NCBI RefSeq assembly: GCF_004345365.1
Contig: NZ_SLVF01000017.1
Span: 1-64,000 of the forward strand
Origin: Kribbella sp. VKM Ac-2568
GTDB lineage: Bacteria; Actinomycetota; Actinomycetes; Propionibacteriales; Kribbellaceae
DNA length: 64,000 bases
Reading direction: 5' to 3'
Each line of letters begins with the position of its first letter. Position 1 is the first letter of the stretch. The notes beneath the pieces are model-generated. The model did no database searches, was not told the origin of the DNA, and was given only the letters and a program-made list of their open reading frames with translations. A program made the position numbers and the translations under genes. Shown piece after piece: positions 8,753-17,315 of the stretch.

Positions 8753-9298
8753 ATGGCGTTGAACCAGAAGCTCACCGACAAGCGCTGGCGGGTGGCCGGC
8801 ACCGTGGCCGCCGTCCTGGCGACCACCACCGCCGGCGGAGTCGCCTGGGCAACCACCAACGCGGACCCGTCCCCCAGCCCTTCGGCCAGCCCGTCCGCCT
8901 CGCCGTCGGCACCCAACTCCGCCGACCCCGCCAAGCCTGACCGGGGACCCGGCCGGCACGGCGAGTTCGGGATGGGCGGCGCGCTGCACGGCGAGTTCGT
9001 CGTCGAGAAGGAGGGCGGCGGCTACCAGACGTTGGCCACCCAGACCGGCGAGGTCACCGCGGTCAGCAAGGACTCGATCACGGTGAAGAGCGCCGACGGG
9101 TACAGCAAGGACTACGTCGTCACCGCCGACACCCTGGTGAACGCGGCGCGTGACGGGATCGCCAGCGTCAAGACCGGCAACACCGTCTCGGTGTCGGCGA
9201 TCGTGGCGGACGGCAAGGCCACCGCGACCAGCGTGAACGACGGAACGGTCCGCGACGCGGCCCGGGAGAAGTGGGGTTTCAAGCGCGGACCCCGCTGA
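8753..9298 (+). CDS. Exported DUF5666-like protein
   Basis: A 181-residue protein with one N-terminal hydrophobic segment (about residues 14-32), followed by a Ser/Pro-rich linker of SPSAS-type repeats (about 37-55) and a C-terminal beta-rich domain around GEVTAVSKDSITVKSADG that resembles DUF5666. It is probably secreted or anchored by its signal/TM segment. The start ATG follows GGGAGG with good spacing. It lies just upstream of a two-component system and shares 11-bp tandem repeats with that system's promoter, so it is a plausible target of it. Function is unknown. Confidence 0.75.
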   Translation: MALNQKLTDKRWRVAGTVAAVLATTTAGGVAWATTNADPSPSPSASPSASPSAPNSADPAKPDRGPGRHGEFGMGGALHGEFVVEKEGGGYQTLATQTGEVTAVSKDSITVKSADGYSKDYVVTADTLVNAARDGIASVKTGNTVSVSAIVADGKATATSVNDGTVRDAAREKWGFKRGPR

Positions 9299-9314
9299 CA
9301 CTCACAGCCGATTG

Positions 9315-9332
9315 CCAGGAACCTTCCAGGAA
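9315..9332 (+). promoter_or_regulatory. Tandem CCAGGAA repeats before the response-regulator gene
   Basis: CCAGGAA at 9315-9321 and again at 9326-9332, an 11-bp period, 31 bases before the ATG of the response regulator. The match in sequence and spacing to the pair at 8645-8659 suggests one regulator binds both, most simply the downstream OmpR-type protein acting on itself. Confidence 0.5.
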
Positions 9333-9362
9333 TCGCACGGGTCCGGGCGTAAGACTGTGGGC

Positions 9363-10064
9363 ATGAGCCCGCATCTGCTGGTGGTCGACGACGAGCCCAA
9401 CATCGTCGAGCTGCTGTCCGCGAGTCTGCGCTTCGCCGGGTACGAGGTGACCACGGCGACCCACGGGGCCGAGGCGCTCCGGAAGGCCCGGGAGGTGGAG
9501 CCCGACCTGGTCGTGCTCGACGTGATGATGCCCGGCCTCGACGGTTTCGAGGTGGTCCGGCGGCTGCGCGGTGAGGACCGGCACGTGCCCGTGCTGTTCC
9601 TCACCGCGCGCGACGCCGTCGAGGACAAGGTGCTCGGCCTGCACACCGGTGGCGACGACTACGTGACCAAGCCGTTCAGCCTGGACGAGTTGGTCGCCCG
9701 GGTCCGCGCGCTGCTGCGCCGCTCCGGCCACCGCGAGCAGGCCGCGACCGAGCCCGCGGTACTGCGGTACGCCGATCTGGAGCTGAACGAGGACAGCTAC
9801 GAGGTGTTCAAGGCGGGTGAGGCCGTGCAACTGTCGCTCACCGAGTTCAAGCTGCTGCGCTGCCTGCTGGAGAACGCCGAGCGGGTGATGTCGAAGGGGC
9901 AGATCCTCTCGGCGGTCTGGAACTACGACTTCGCCGGGGACGCGGGGGTGGTCGAGTCCTACATGTCCTACCTGCGCCGCAAGGTCGACACCGGCGACCA
10001 GAAGCTCCTCCACACGGTCCGTGGCGTCGGCTACGTACTGCGAACCCCCCGAGGCCCCAACTGA
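9363..10064 (+). CDS. OmpR-family response regulator
   Basis: A 233-residue DNA-binding response regulator. The receiver domain (about 1-120) has the acidic pair Asp9/Asp10, the phospho-acceptor Asp53 in VLDVMMPG, Thr81 and Lys103. The C-terminal part is a winged helix of the OmpR/PhoB type (ELNEDSYEVF, then the recognition segment ending SYMSYLRRKVD and the wing HTVRGVGYVLR). The stop TGA overlaps the ATG of the sensor kinase gene, a coupled pair. The promoter contains head-to-tail repeats suited to an OmpR dimer. The signal is unknown; the sequence resembles CutR/TrcR-like regulators but I cannot name an orthologue. Confidence 0.95.
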   Translation: MSPHLLVVDDEPNIVELLSASLRFAGYEVTTATHGAEALRKAREVEPDLVVLDVMMPGLDGFEVVRRLRGEDRHVPVLFLTARDAVEDKVLGLHTGGDDYVTKPFSLDELVARVRALLRRSGHREQAATEPAVLRYADLELNEDSYEVFKAGEAVQLSLTEFKLLRCLLENAERVMSKGQILSAVWNYDFAGDAGVVESYMSYLRRKVDTGDQKLLHTVRGVGYVLRTPRGPN

Positions 10065-11605
10065 TGCCTCACCGCCGGCTGGCCGACCGGTATCCCCTGC
10101 GCATCACCATCGTCGTCGTACTGCTGACGCTGGTGACCGCGGCACTGCTCGCTTCCGGCCTGGTGGCAACGACGATCATGCGGGGGTACCTGACAGACCG
10201 CGTGGACAGTCAGTTGAGCGACGCCGCCAAGATGATCTCCGCCCAGAAGGGGTTCGGGCCGAACGGTCCGCCGCCGCCGAACCAGCGCGGGCCGAGGCTG
10301 CCCAGCGTGTTCATCCTGCAGGCCTTCGAGGCGGACGGCGCCAAGTCGGCCGACGGACGGTTCCGGGAACCCTTGCGGCCGACCGAGGCCGAGCCTCAAC
10401 TCCCGACGATGACGCTGGAACAAGTGGTTGCCCGGGGCGACAAGCCGTTCAACACGGGAGCCGTCTCGGGCGATGGCACTTTCCGGGTGATCGCCACGCC
10501 GCTGCAGAACCAGGACGGCTACATCATGGTCGCGCAGAATCTCGGCGACATGGATCAGACGATCCAGCGACTCGTCGGAGTGCAGATCGCGGCCGGGATC
10601 ATCCTGCTGGTGCTGCTCGCGGGCGTCGGCACCTGGGTCGTGCGGCGCAGTCTTCGAGGACTGGAGGATGTGGAGCACACGGCGGTGGCCATCGCCGGTG
10701 GTGATCTGAGCCGGCGGGTGCCGCAGCGGGATCCACGGACCGAGGTCGGGCGGTTGTCGCTCGCGCTGAACCAGATGCTCGGGCAGATCGAGACCGCGTT
10801 CGCGCAGCGGACCGCTTCGGAGTTCGCGGCGCGCCGGTCGGAGGACGCGGCCCGCCGGTCGGCCGAGGTGGCCCGGCAGTCCGAGGAGGTGGCTCGTCAG
10901 TCGGAGGACAACGCCCGGCAGTCGGAAGAGCGGATGCGGCGGTTCATCGCGGACGCCAGCCACGAACTCCGTACTCCGCTGACGTCGATCCGTGGGTTCG
11001 CCGAGCTGACCCGGCAGCGGAGTTCCGCAGCCGATCCCGCGACGATGAAGCGGATCGAGGACGAGGCGAAGCGGATGGGACTCCTCGTCGACGACCTGCT
11101 GCTGCTCGCGCGACTCGACCAGCAGCGGCCCTTGCAGCACCGGCCGGTGGATCTGCTGACGCTCGCGGGCGACTCCGTCCACGACGTACAGGCTGTTCAG
11201 CCTGGGCGTCCGGTGAAGCTGCAGATCCTCCCCGACTCAGGAGCTCCCGTGGTCGAGGGCGATGAGGCGCGGCTGCGGCAGGTGCTGGGGAATCTGGTGA
11301 GCAATGCGCTGCACTACACGCCGCACGACGCGCCGATCACTATCTCGGTCGGGACTCGTGACGGCGAGGCGATCCTCGAGGTCGCTGATACCGGGCCGGG
11401 GCTCAGTGCGGAACAGAAGGCACGGGTATTCGAGCGTTTCTACCGAGCCGATTCCGCCCGTACTCGCACCACTGGTGGCTCGGGCCTCGGACTGTCGATC
11501 GTGGCTGCGTTGGTCGCCGCTCATAGCGGCAAGGTCACCGTCACCGACACTCCCGGGGGCGGCGCCACCTTCACCGTGCACCTGCCCCTAACTCCCCTGG
11601 GCTGA
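10064..11605 (+). CDS. Sensor histidine kinase, partner of the 9363 regulator
   Basis: A 513-residue membrane kinase. A first transmembrane helix lies at about 14-38, an extracytoplasmic sensor of roughly 130 residues follows, then a second helix (about 170-190) and a HAMP domain. The HisKA box is SHELRTPL with phospho-acceptor His300. The ATPase part has an N-box (LGNLVSNALHYTPH), G1 (EVADTGPGL) and G2 (TGGSGLGLSIV). Between HAMP and HisKA is an unusual run of seven-residue repeats (RQSEE, RRSED types) that should extend the signalling coiled coil. It is translationally coupled to the regulator gene. Confidence 0.95.
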   Translation: MPHRRLADRYPLRITIVVVLLTLVTAALLASGLVATTIMRGYLTDRVDSQLSDAAKMISAQKGFGPNGPPPPNQRGPRLPSVFILQAFEADGAKSADGRFREPLRPTEAEPQLPTMTLEQVVARGDKPFNTGAVSGDGTFRVIATPLQNQDGYIMVAQNLGDMDQTIQRLVGVQIAAGIILLVLLAGVGTWVVRRSLRGLEDVEHTAVAIAGGDLSRRVPQRDPRTEVGRLSLALNQMLGQIETAFAQRTASEFAARRSEDAARRSAEVARQSEEVARQSEDNARQSEERMRRFIADASHELRTPLTSIRGFAELTRQRSSAADPATMKRIEDEAKRMGLLVDDLLLLARLDQQRPLQHRPVDLLTLAGDSVHDVQAVQPGRPVKLQILPDSGAPVVEGDEARLRQVLGNLVSNALHYTPHDAPITISVGTRDGEAILEVADTGPGLSAEQKARVFERFYRADSARTRTTGGSGLGLSIVAALVAAHSGKVTVTDTPGGGATFTVHLPLTPLG

Positions 11606-11607
11606 GG

Positions 11608-12309
11608 TCAGAGGGCGGGGAAGGTGCGGCTGGCGGACTCGTAGTCCTTCCACTTGTCCAGCGAGGCCAGGTCGGTCGGCGACAGCTTCCACTGCCGGAC
11701 CGGGTCGATCTGCCGGATCATGAAGCGCGTCTGCTGCTCGGCCTGCGACACCGAGAACCACAGCTTCACCAGCTTGATCCCGGAGCGCACCAGCATCCGC
11801 TCGAACTCCGGCGCCTGCCGCATGAACTCGTCGTACTGCTCGTCGGTGCAGAACCCCATCACCCGCTCGACGCAGGCGCGGTTGTACCAGGACCGGTCGA
11901 ACAGCACCATCTCGCCGGCGGCCGGCAGGTGCTCGACGTACCGCTGGAAGTACCACTGCGTCTGCTCCCGCTCGGTCGGCTTCTCCAGCGCGACGATCCG
12001 GGCGCCGCGCGGGTTCAGATGCTCCATGAACCGCTTGATGGTGCCGCCTTTGCCCGCCGCGTCGCGCCCCTCGAAGACGATCACCAGCTTCTGCTTCGAA
12101 CGCTTCACCCAGTACTGCAACTTGAGCAGCTCGATCTGGAGCAGCCGCTTGTCCCGGTCGTAGACCTCGCGCGCGAGGCGTTCGCCGTACGGGTAGCCCT
12201 CGCGCCAGGTGTCGACCGGCGTGCCGTCGGGGCGCAGCAGCACCGGGTCGTCGTCCTCCTCGTCCAGCACGCGGAAGCCGAGCTCGTGTACCAGATCAGG
12301 GGTGTTCAT
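11608..12309 (-). CDS. ppk2: Polyphosphate kinase 2 family protein, apparently C-terminally truncated
   Basis: PPK2 enzymes move phosphate between polyphosphate and nucleoside (di)phosphates. This 233-residue copy has Walker A (GRDAAGKGG), Walker B (VLFDRSWYNRA) and the lid segment (RQIDPVRQWKLSP). In the homologues I know, the W.DY segment is followed by some 40-60 residues with a TDT...PW.VV...KK.AR block. Here the chain ends about ten residues after WKDY, and the stop is two bases from the stop of the convergent kinase gene. The 3' end may have been lost. Start ATG at 12309 is preferred to TTG at 12318. Activity is uncertain. Confidence 0.82.
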   Translation of the reverse strand: MNTPDLVHELGFRVLDEEDDDPVLLRPDGTPVDTWREGYPYGERLAREVYDRDKRLLQIELLKLQYWVKRSKQKLVIVFEGRDAAGKGGTIKRFMEHLNPRGARIVALEKPTEREQTQWYFQRYVEHLPAAGEMVLFDRSWYNRACVERVMGFCTDEQYDEFMRQAPEFERMLVRSGIKLVKLWFSVSQAEQQTRFMIRQIDPVRQWKLSPTDLASLDKWKDYESASRTFPAL

Positions 12310-12384
12310 AACGCCCAAGAATCAGCGCACCGGACTGGTCCGCGGTGAACGAGGTCGGACGCACGGATGAACATCGAACCCGTA

Positions 12385-13023
12385 CTACGGCAGGCGGCGA
12401 ACCTTGACGGTGGCGTCGGGCCGGGAGCTGGGGTGGCCGTCCGGGGAGGTGTGTTCGCGGGGGTGGGTCTGGCTCAACAGGATCTCCCACTCACCCTCGG
12501 AGAGTTTGAGGTCGGCGATCACTTCCTCGGGGGTCGGGAAGTGGATGTCCGGGTGATGGTTGTGCTCCCAGGAGGGGAAGCTCAGGTGACCCTCGATCAG
12601 CAGGATGCCGCCCGGGGCGACCGCGTCGGCTGCCTTGCGGAGGATCTCCTCACGCGGCATGTCGCCGAGCGAGTGCAGGAACTGGGCCGACACGAGGTCG
12701 TAGCTTCCCTCGGGGAAGGTCTTGCCGAGGTCGCAGTGCTGCCAGTCGATCCGCCCGGCCACAGCTTCACCGGACGCCGTGGCATGGGCGGCTGCTCGGG
12801 CCAGGGCGACGGTGGAAATGTCGACGGCGGTCACCTGCCAGCCCTGCCCGGCCAGCCAGATCGCGTCCGCGCCTTCGCCGCAGCCGAGGTCCAGGGCGCG
12901 GCCCGGCCTGAGATCGGTGGTCTCTTGCACCAGTACTACGTTCGGCCGGCCACTCCAGATCTGCGCGCTCTCGGAGTAGCGGTTGTTCCAGGACTCTTCG
13001 TCGGACAGCTCATCGGTCGTCAT
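12385..13023 (-). CDS. Class I SAM-dependent methyltransferase
   Basis: A 212-residue Rossmann-fold methyltransferase. Motif I is ALDLGCGEGADA, followed by the acidic end of the second strand in VTAVDIS and motif IV around SYDLVSAQFLH. The family resembles tellurite-resistance TehB/small-molecule methyltransferases that detoxify or modify metabolites; the substrate is not evident. I chose ATG at 13023, since the preceding in-frame codons have no support. The C-terminal end (HPREHTSPDG) is a conserved-looking tail in actinobacterial homologues. It stands alone between ppk2 and an unknown gene. Confidence 0.85.
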   Translation of the reverse strand: MTTDELSDEESWNNRYSESAQIWSGRPNVVLVQETTDLRPGRALDLGCGEGADAIWLAGQGWQVTAVDISTVALARAAAHATASGEAVAGRIDWQHCDLGKTFPEGSYDLVSAQFLHSLGDMPREEILRKAADAVAPGGILLIEGHLSFPSWEHNHHPDIHFPTPEEVIADLKLSEGEWEILLSQTHPREHTSPDGHPSSRPDATVKVRRLP

Positions 13024-13096
13024 GACCCGATCGTGCGTCACCACACCGAGTGATGGCAAACCTTGTTGCCGTCTTGGCAAACAGCTCAGCGGGACG

Positions 13097-14194
13097 TCAC
13101 CGGGTCTCCGCGAGTAGCTGTTCGAGTTCGGCGCGATCGCCGGGTTGCTCGCGGAGCTCGGAGTTCAGCAGGCGCTGCAGGAGTTCGCCGACGCGTGGCG
13201 TGGCGAGCCGGTGCGGGATGGCGAGGCTCAGCTGATCGATCGTTGCTCCAGGCAACGGAGGCTGAGGCGGCTCGAGCGCCGAACGGTCCAGCAGGATTCG
13301 CAATTCGTCGACTGCTCGCTTCGACTCGGCGATCAGGCAGGCGTGCTCCTGCTCAGTCGGCGCACCGACTCGTGGCGCGCCGATCAGGTCGAACCACAGC
13401 AGACCCCAGCAGGCCAGCGAGACGCTGGCCAGCCACTCCTCGACGGCCGGCGCCGCGTCCAGCCCGATCCGCAGCAGGTAACCGAAGGCCGTGGCCAGCG
13501 CGCCGCCGTGCAGGCTCGGCCCGGCATGCACCAACTGGTACGCGAACTGCTCCGGCGACGCCTGCTCGAACCATCGCTCAACCGCTCCGGCCTGATCGAC
13601 CAGCCGCAGTTGAGCCGCCGCTTGCAGGAACGCGACGAGATCCTCGGTCGAGAGATTCGCCCACCACTCCCCCGGCTCGAGCAGCCAGTACGACGGATCC
13701 GCCCACCGGCCGCACGCGAACAACCCGCGCACACCGAGCGGCGTCAAGCGCACCAGCGAGCCCTCGACGGTCACCGCGCCGAGCCGCTCGAGTCGCTCAA
13801 AGCCCTGCCGGCTCTCGACGACCACCTCCCCGTCGCGGAAGGCGACCAGCAACGTCGGCGTGAGTCCGGGCGATTCGCCGAGCACAGCCTGCAAGACCTC
13901 GATCCACGGCTCCACCCGCCGTGGCGTGACCAGGTCATCCTCCGGCGACCAGGCTCGCATGGTCGGCCCGTACTGCGGTGTGCCCGGGCTGGGGTCGATC
14001 AGCCCGGCCAGCACCGCAGTACGCCAGTGTTCGTGGTCGGTTCTGGGGGAAGCGCTCTTTACGATCTCGGTCGCGAACTCCACCAGGTCGAGCATCAAGG
14101 GAGCGCTCTCGGCGGCCATGCGCAACGCCGACGGCATGACCGTTGTCGGCCTCGGCGAACCAGGCAGAGGTTCGAGCTGCGACTCAGTTCCCAC
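13097..14194 (-). CDS. Uncharacterised protein
   Basis: I do not recognise this 365-residue protein. It is soluble-looking, rich in Leu, Glu, Ala and Trp, with no signal peptide or membrane helix. The pattern of amphipathic helices, together with a VTVEGSLVRLTPLGVRGL segment that looks like a winged-helix end (strand-turn-strand followed by TPLG), suggests a helical-repeat protein with a winged-helix element, as seen in some actinobacterial plasmid pRiA4b ORF-3-like or regulator proteins. That is a guess. Start is GTG at 14194; an internal ATG near 14137 is an alternative. Codon use is normal for the window, so it looks like a real gene. Confidence 0.7.
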   Translation of the reverse strand: MGTESQLEPLPGSPRPTTVMPSALRMAAESAPLMLDLVEFATEIVKSASPRTDHEHWRTAVLAGLIDPSPGTPQYGPTMRAWSPEDDLVTPRRVEPWIEVLQAVLGESPGLTPTLLVAFRDGEVVVESRQGFERLERLGAVTVEGSLVRLTPLGVRGLFACGRWADPSYWLLEPGEWWANLSTEDLVAFLQAAAQLRLVDQAGAVERWFEQASPEQFAYQLVHAGPSLHGGALATAFGYLLRIGLDAAPAVEEWLASVSLACWGLLWFDLIGAPRVGAPTEQEHACLIAESKRAVDELRILLDRSALEPPQPPLPGATIDQLSLAIPHRLATPRVGELLQRLLNSELREQPGDRAELEQLLAETR

Positions 14195-14243
14195 CGCAGC
14201 AACCTACACACCACCCACCCCACCGCCTACAGATCAGCCCGGC

Positions 14244-15584
14244 TCACTGAGGCCGGACGTTGTGGTTGCCGGCGAACAGGTTGGCGGGGTCGTACTGGCG
14301 CTTGACCGCCGCGAGCCGCTGATAGGTCCCGGCCGGATAGACCGCGGCGACATCCTCCGCGGTGTGAGCAGTGAGGAAGTTCGCGTAGGCGCCGTTGACG
14401 TGAGGTGCGAGCCTCCCCCAGATGGCCTCCAGAGCCGGCCCAGCTGCGTCGACGGCCGGCTTCGGACCGATGATGGTGGTCACGAACATCAACTCCGCTT
14501 GGCGATGAGCGTAGGCAGTGGCGTCGTCGGGGACTCGGGACACCGCACCGCCGACGCTGCGGACGGCGATGATCGGCGGCCGTTCCGATGCTCCGACCTC
14601 AGCAAGGATCCGAAGGACCTCGGGCACCGAATCCTTGTCCACGAAGGCGCTTCGGGTCACGAGCTGGATGCCGGGCGGTGGCGTCATGCCGTCGACGAGG
14701 GTGTCCGCGTAGGGCCGCAGCGCGACATCGTCTTCGAGTACCGTGCCGAGCCGGCGGATCGGGTCGATCGCCTTCGCGGCGAGCTCCGGGTCATCGCCGT
14801 CGAAGGTGACGTGGAACTCGATCGGCGCCTCACGTCCGCCGGCGAACGGATTGGCGAAATCCGCGATGGAGGTGAGCTCTTCGGGCGCGGTGCGGAGGTA
14901 GTCCGCCCACCCCTGGAGCACGGTCGCCAGCTCCGCTGCCGGGAAGGCGATCTTCCCGTAGAAGACGTCGGTGGTCGGGTGCGCCGCGAACTCGAAGGCG
15001 GTCACGATCCCGAAGTTGCCGCCACCACCGCGAAGCGCCCAGAACAGTTCCGGGTTCTCCTCCCCGGTCGCACGCACGACCTCTCCGTTGGCAGTGACCA
15101 CCTCCATGGCGACCACATTGTCCAGGGCCAGACCGTACTTCCTGACCTTCCAGCCGATGCCGCCGGTCAACGTCAGCCCACCTACCCCGACGCTCTTGGT
15201 GTCGCCCGAGGAGATCGCCAGATTGTGCGGGGCCAGGGCGGCCGCGACCTGACCCCAGGTGGCGCCGCCGCCGATCCGCACGAGGTGCCGTTCCTTGTCG
15301 ACGACCTCCACGGTCGCGAGCTTGATCAGGTCGATCACGACGCCGCCGTCGTTGGTGCCGAAGCCCGGGAAGCTGTGACCGCCGCCTCGCACGGACAGCA
15401 CGAGACCCGCATCGGCGGCGAATCTGACACCTGCTTGCACGTCCCCGAGGCTCTTGGGACGCAGAACGTAGGCCGGGCTGCCCGAAGCCAGGACCGACCG
15501 ACTGGCCGATTCGTACTCGGCTCCGCCCGGTTCGATGATGTCCCCGCCGAAGTCGGGGCGAAGAGTTTCAAGCGCTGAGCTCAT
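14244..15584 (-). CDS. FAD-linked oxidoreductase (berberine-bridge/6-hydroxynicotine oxidase type)
   Basis: A 446-residue flavoprotein of the PCMH/VAO fold. The N-terminal half contains the FAD-binding segment SVRGGGHSFPGFG; in this family the His in such a segment is often covalently bound to FAD. It continues with GVGGLTLTGGIGW and ALRGGGGNFGIV, both phosphate-binding turns. The C-terminal end QYDPANLFAGNHNV matches the berberine-bridge (BBE) tail. It likely oxidises a sugar, alkaloid or secondary-metabolite alcohol/amine. Start ATG at 15584 has GGAAGG eight bases upstream. No export signal is visible. Confidence 0.9.
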   Translation of the reverse strand: MSSALETLRPDFGGDIIEPGGAEYESASRSVLASGSPAYVLRPKSLGDVQAGVRFAADAGLVLSVRGGGHSFPGFGTNDGGVVIDLIKLATVEVVDKERHLVRIGGGATWGQVAAALAPHNLAISSGDTKSVGVGGLTLTGGIGWKVRKYGLALDNVVAMEVVTANGEVVRATGEENPELFWALRGGGGNFGIVTAFEFAAHPTTDVFYGKIAFPAAELATVLQGWADYLRTAPEELTSIADFANPFAGGREAPIEFHVTFDGDDPELAAKAIDPIRRLGTVLEDDVALRPYADTLVDGMTPPPGIQLVTRSAFVDKDSVPEVLRILAEVGASERPPIIAVRSVGGAVSRVPDDATAYAHRQAELMFVTTIIGPKPAVDAAGPALEAIWGRLAPHVNGAYANFLTAHTAEDVAAVYPAGTYQRLAAVKRQYDPANLFAGNHNVRPQ

Positions 15585-15671
15585 GACTTCCTTCCACACA
15601 GGACAAATCCGGATGCATACACAGGTCTGACGACACAGACCGGCCAAATGTGACCTGGGGCCACGTCTGCG

Positions 15672-17171
15672 TCAGTGCGCGACGATGACGGCGTCGTCGC
15701 TGGACGGATCGGCAGGTGCCTCAGGCTTGCGGTCGCGAAGAAGAACGAAGGCCAGTACTGCGGAGCCGACAACCGCGACCGCCGCGACGACGAAGCTGCT
15801 CGACATGGCGTCGGCGAAGGCGACCTTGGCGGACCGGGCGAGAGCGCTGTCCCCGGTGCTCGCCGCCACGGCGAGAGCGTCGCCGATGGAGCGGCGGGCC
15901 GACTCGGGAGCGCTCTCCGGCATCGCCGCGGTAAAGCCGTTCGCCAGGACACTGCCCAGGATCGCGACACCGAGCGCCGCACCAGCCTGCTGGACGGTGT
16001 CGTTCAGCGCGGACCCGACACCGGCGTGTTCGTGCGGCACGGCTCCCATCAGCGCGGCAGTCGCGGCCGGCTGCGCCAACCCGCCGCCGATCCCGAACAG
16101 CAGCAACGCCGCGGTCACCATGCCGAACCCGTCATCCGCTCCCAGCGTCGACAGCATCGCGAAGCCGCCGGCGAGCACCACCAGACCTGCCGCGGTCATC
16201 GGCCGGTTGCCGATCTTCTGTCCGAGGGTCGCGCCGATGCCGTTGACCACGATCACCGCGAGCGCCATCGGCGCCAGCGCAAGCCCGGCTCGGGTCGGCG
16301 TGTAGCCGAGCACGAACTGCAGGTACTGCGTCAGCGCGAGCACCAGGCCGCCGTTGCCGATCTGGACCAGCACCAGGGAGAGGCTGCCACCACTGAAGTT
16401 GCGGTTCCGGAACAGGTCGAGCGGGACCATCGGCACCGGCGTGTGCAGTTCCCAGGCGACGAAGCCGGCCAGACCGACGACGGCCACGGCGAGCGCGGGC
16501 CAGGAGACACCCTGGGTCGGGATCTCGATGATCACCCAGACCAGCGCCACCAGACCGGCCATCGACAGCACCGCACCGAGTGGGTCCGGTTTGCGCCACG
16601 GACCCTTGGACTCCGGCATCCAGATGACCGCCGCGGCGATCGCGAGCACCACGACCGGCACGTTGATCAGGAACACCGAGCCCCACCAGAACTTCGCGAT
16701 CAGCGCGCCGCCCATCACCGGACCGCCGATCAGCCCGACCATCAGCACCGAGCTCCAGATCGACATCGCCTTGCGACGCTCGGCGTCGTCGAACACGGTG
16801 ATCAGGATCGACAGCGTGCTCGGCATCACCACCGCTCCGCCGATGCCCATCAGCACCCGGCCGACGATCAGCGTCTCCGGGCTGTTCGCATAGGTGGCGA
16901 GCAGCGACGCCGCGCCGAAGATGGCCAGGCCGACGATCATCACCCGCTTGCGGCCGTACCGGTCGGACAGGCTTCCTGCGGTCAGCAGCAGTCCGGCGAA
17001 GACCAGGATGTAGCTCGCGATGATCCATTGGATGTCCTGGGCGCTCGCGTCCAGGTCCTCGGTCAGCGACGGGATCGCGACGGTGAGCACACCGTTGTCG
17101 AGCACCAGGACGAGAGTGCTCAGGCAGAGCACGATCAGGATGAGCCAGCGACGCGGATGACGATCAGTCAT
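15672..17171 (-). CDS. DHA2-family MFS drug-efflux transporter
   Basis: A 499-residue major-facilitator pump with 14 predicted membrane helices, the size and layout of the drug:H+ antiporter-2 family (EmrB/QacA-like). Helix 1 carries LVLDNGVLTVAIPSL, the 2-3 loop has the MFS motif GSLSDRYGRKR, and helix 5 has the antiporter-type motif GPVMGG. The start ATG at 17171 follows GGAGG. The divergent TetR gene and an array of repeats in the 144-bp gap imply drug- or metabolite-induced expression. The downstream C-terminal region is a short polar tail. Confidence 0.93.
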   Translation of the reverse strand: MTDRHPRRWLILIVLCLSTLVLVLDNGVLTVAIPSLTEDLDASAQDIQWIIASYILVFAGLLLTAGSLSDRYGRKRVMIVGLAIFGAASLLATYANSPETLIVGRVLMGIGGAVVMPSTLSILITVFDDAERRKAMSIWSSVLMVGLIGGPVMGGALIAKFWWGSVFLINVPVVVLAIAAAVIWMPESKGPWRKPDPLGAVLSMAGLVALVWVIIEIPTQGVSWPALAVAVVGLAGFVAWELHTPVPMVPLDLFRNRNFSGGSLSLVLVQIGNGGLVLALTQYLQFVLGYTPTRAGLALAPMALAVIVVNGIGATLGQKIGNRPMTAAGLVVLAGGFAMLSTLGADDGFGMVTAALLLFGIGGGLAQPAATAALMGAVPHEHAGVGSALNDTVQQAGAALGVAILGSVLANGFTAAMPESAPESARRSIGDALAVAASTGDSALARSAKVAFADAMSSSFVVAAVAVVGSAVLAFVLLRDRKPEAPADPSSDDAVIVAH

Positions 17172-17193
17172 CTCGCACCTCCTCGGAAGTTTA

Positions 17194-17265
17194 TTGAACG
17201 GTGTGCAGTTGCCTTGAACAGTGTGCATTGCAGTTGAACACCGGTCAACTCCTGCACAGTGTTCA
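17194..17265. promoter_or_regulatory. Operator array of the TetR/efflux divergent promoter
   Basis: TTGAAC starts at 17194, 17214 and 17234, an exact 20-bp period. The first two continue as TTGAACGGTGTGCA and TTGAACAGTGTGCA; the third as TTGAACACCGGTCA. An inverted copy, TGCACAGTGTTCA, lies at 17253-17265. These probably bind the TetR protein encoded at 17316. Confidence 0.65.
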
Positions 17266-17315
17266 TGAAGTGCGCTAGGGTGGCGGCACAGCAGGTGGAA
17301 GCCGAAGGAGGCGGC

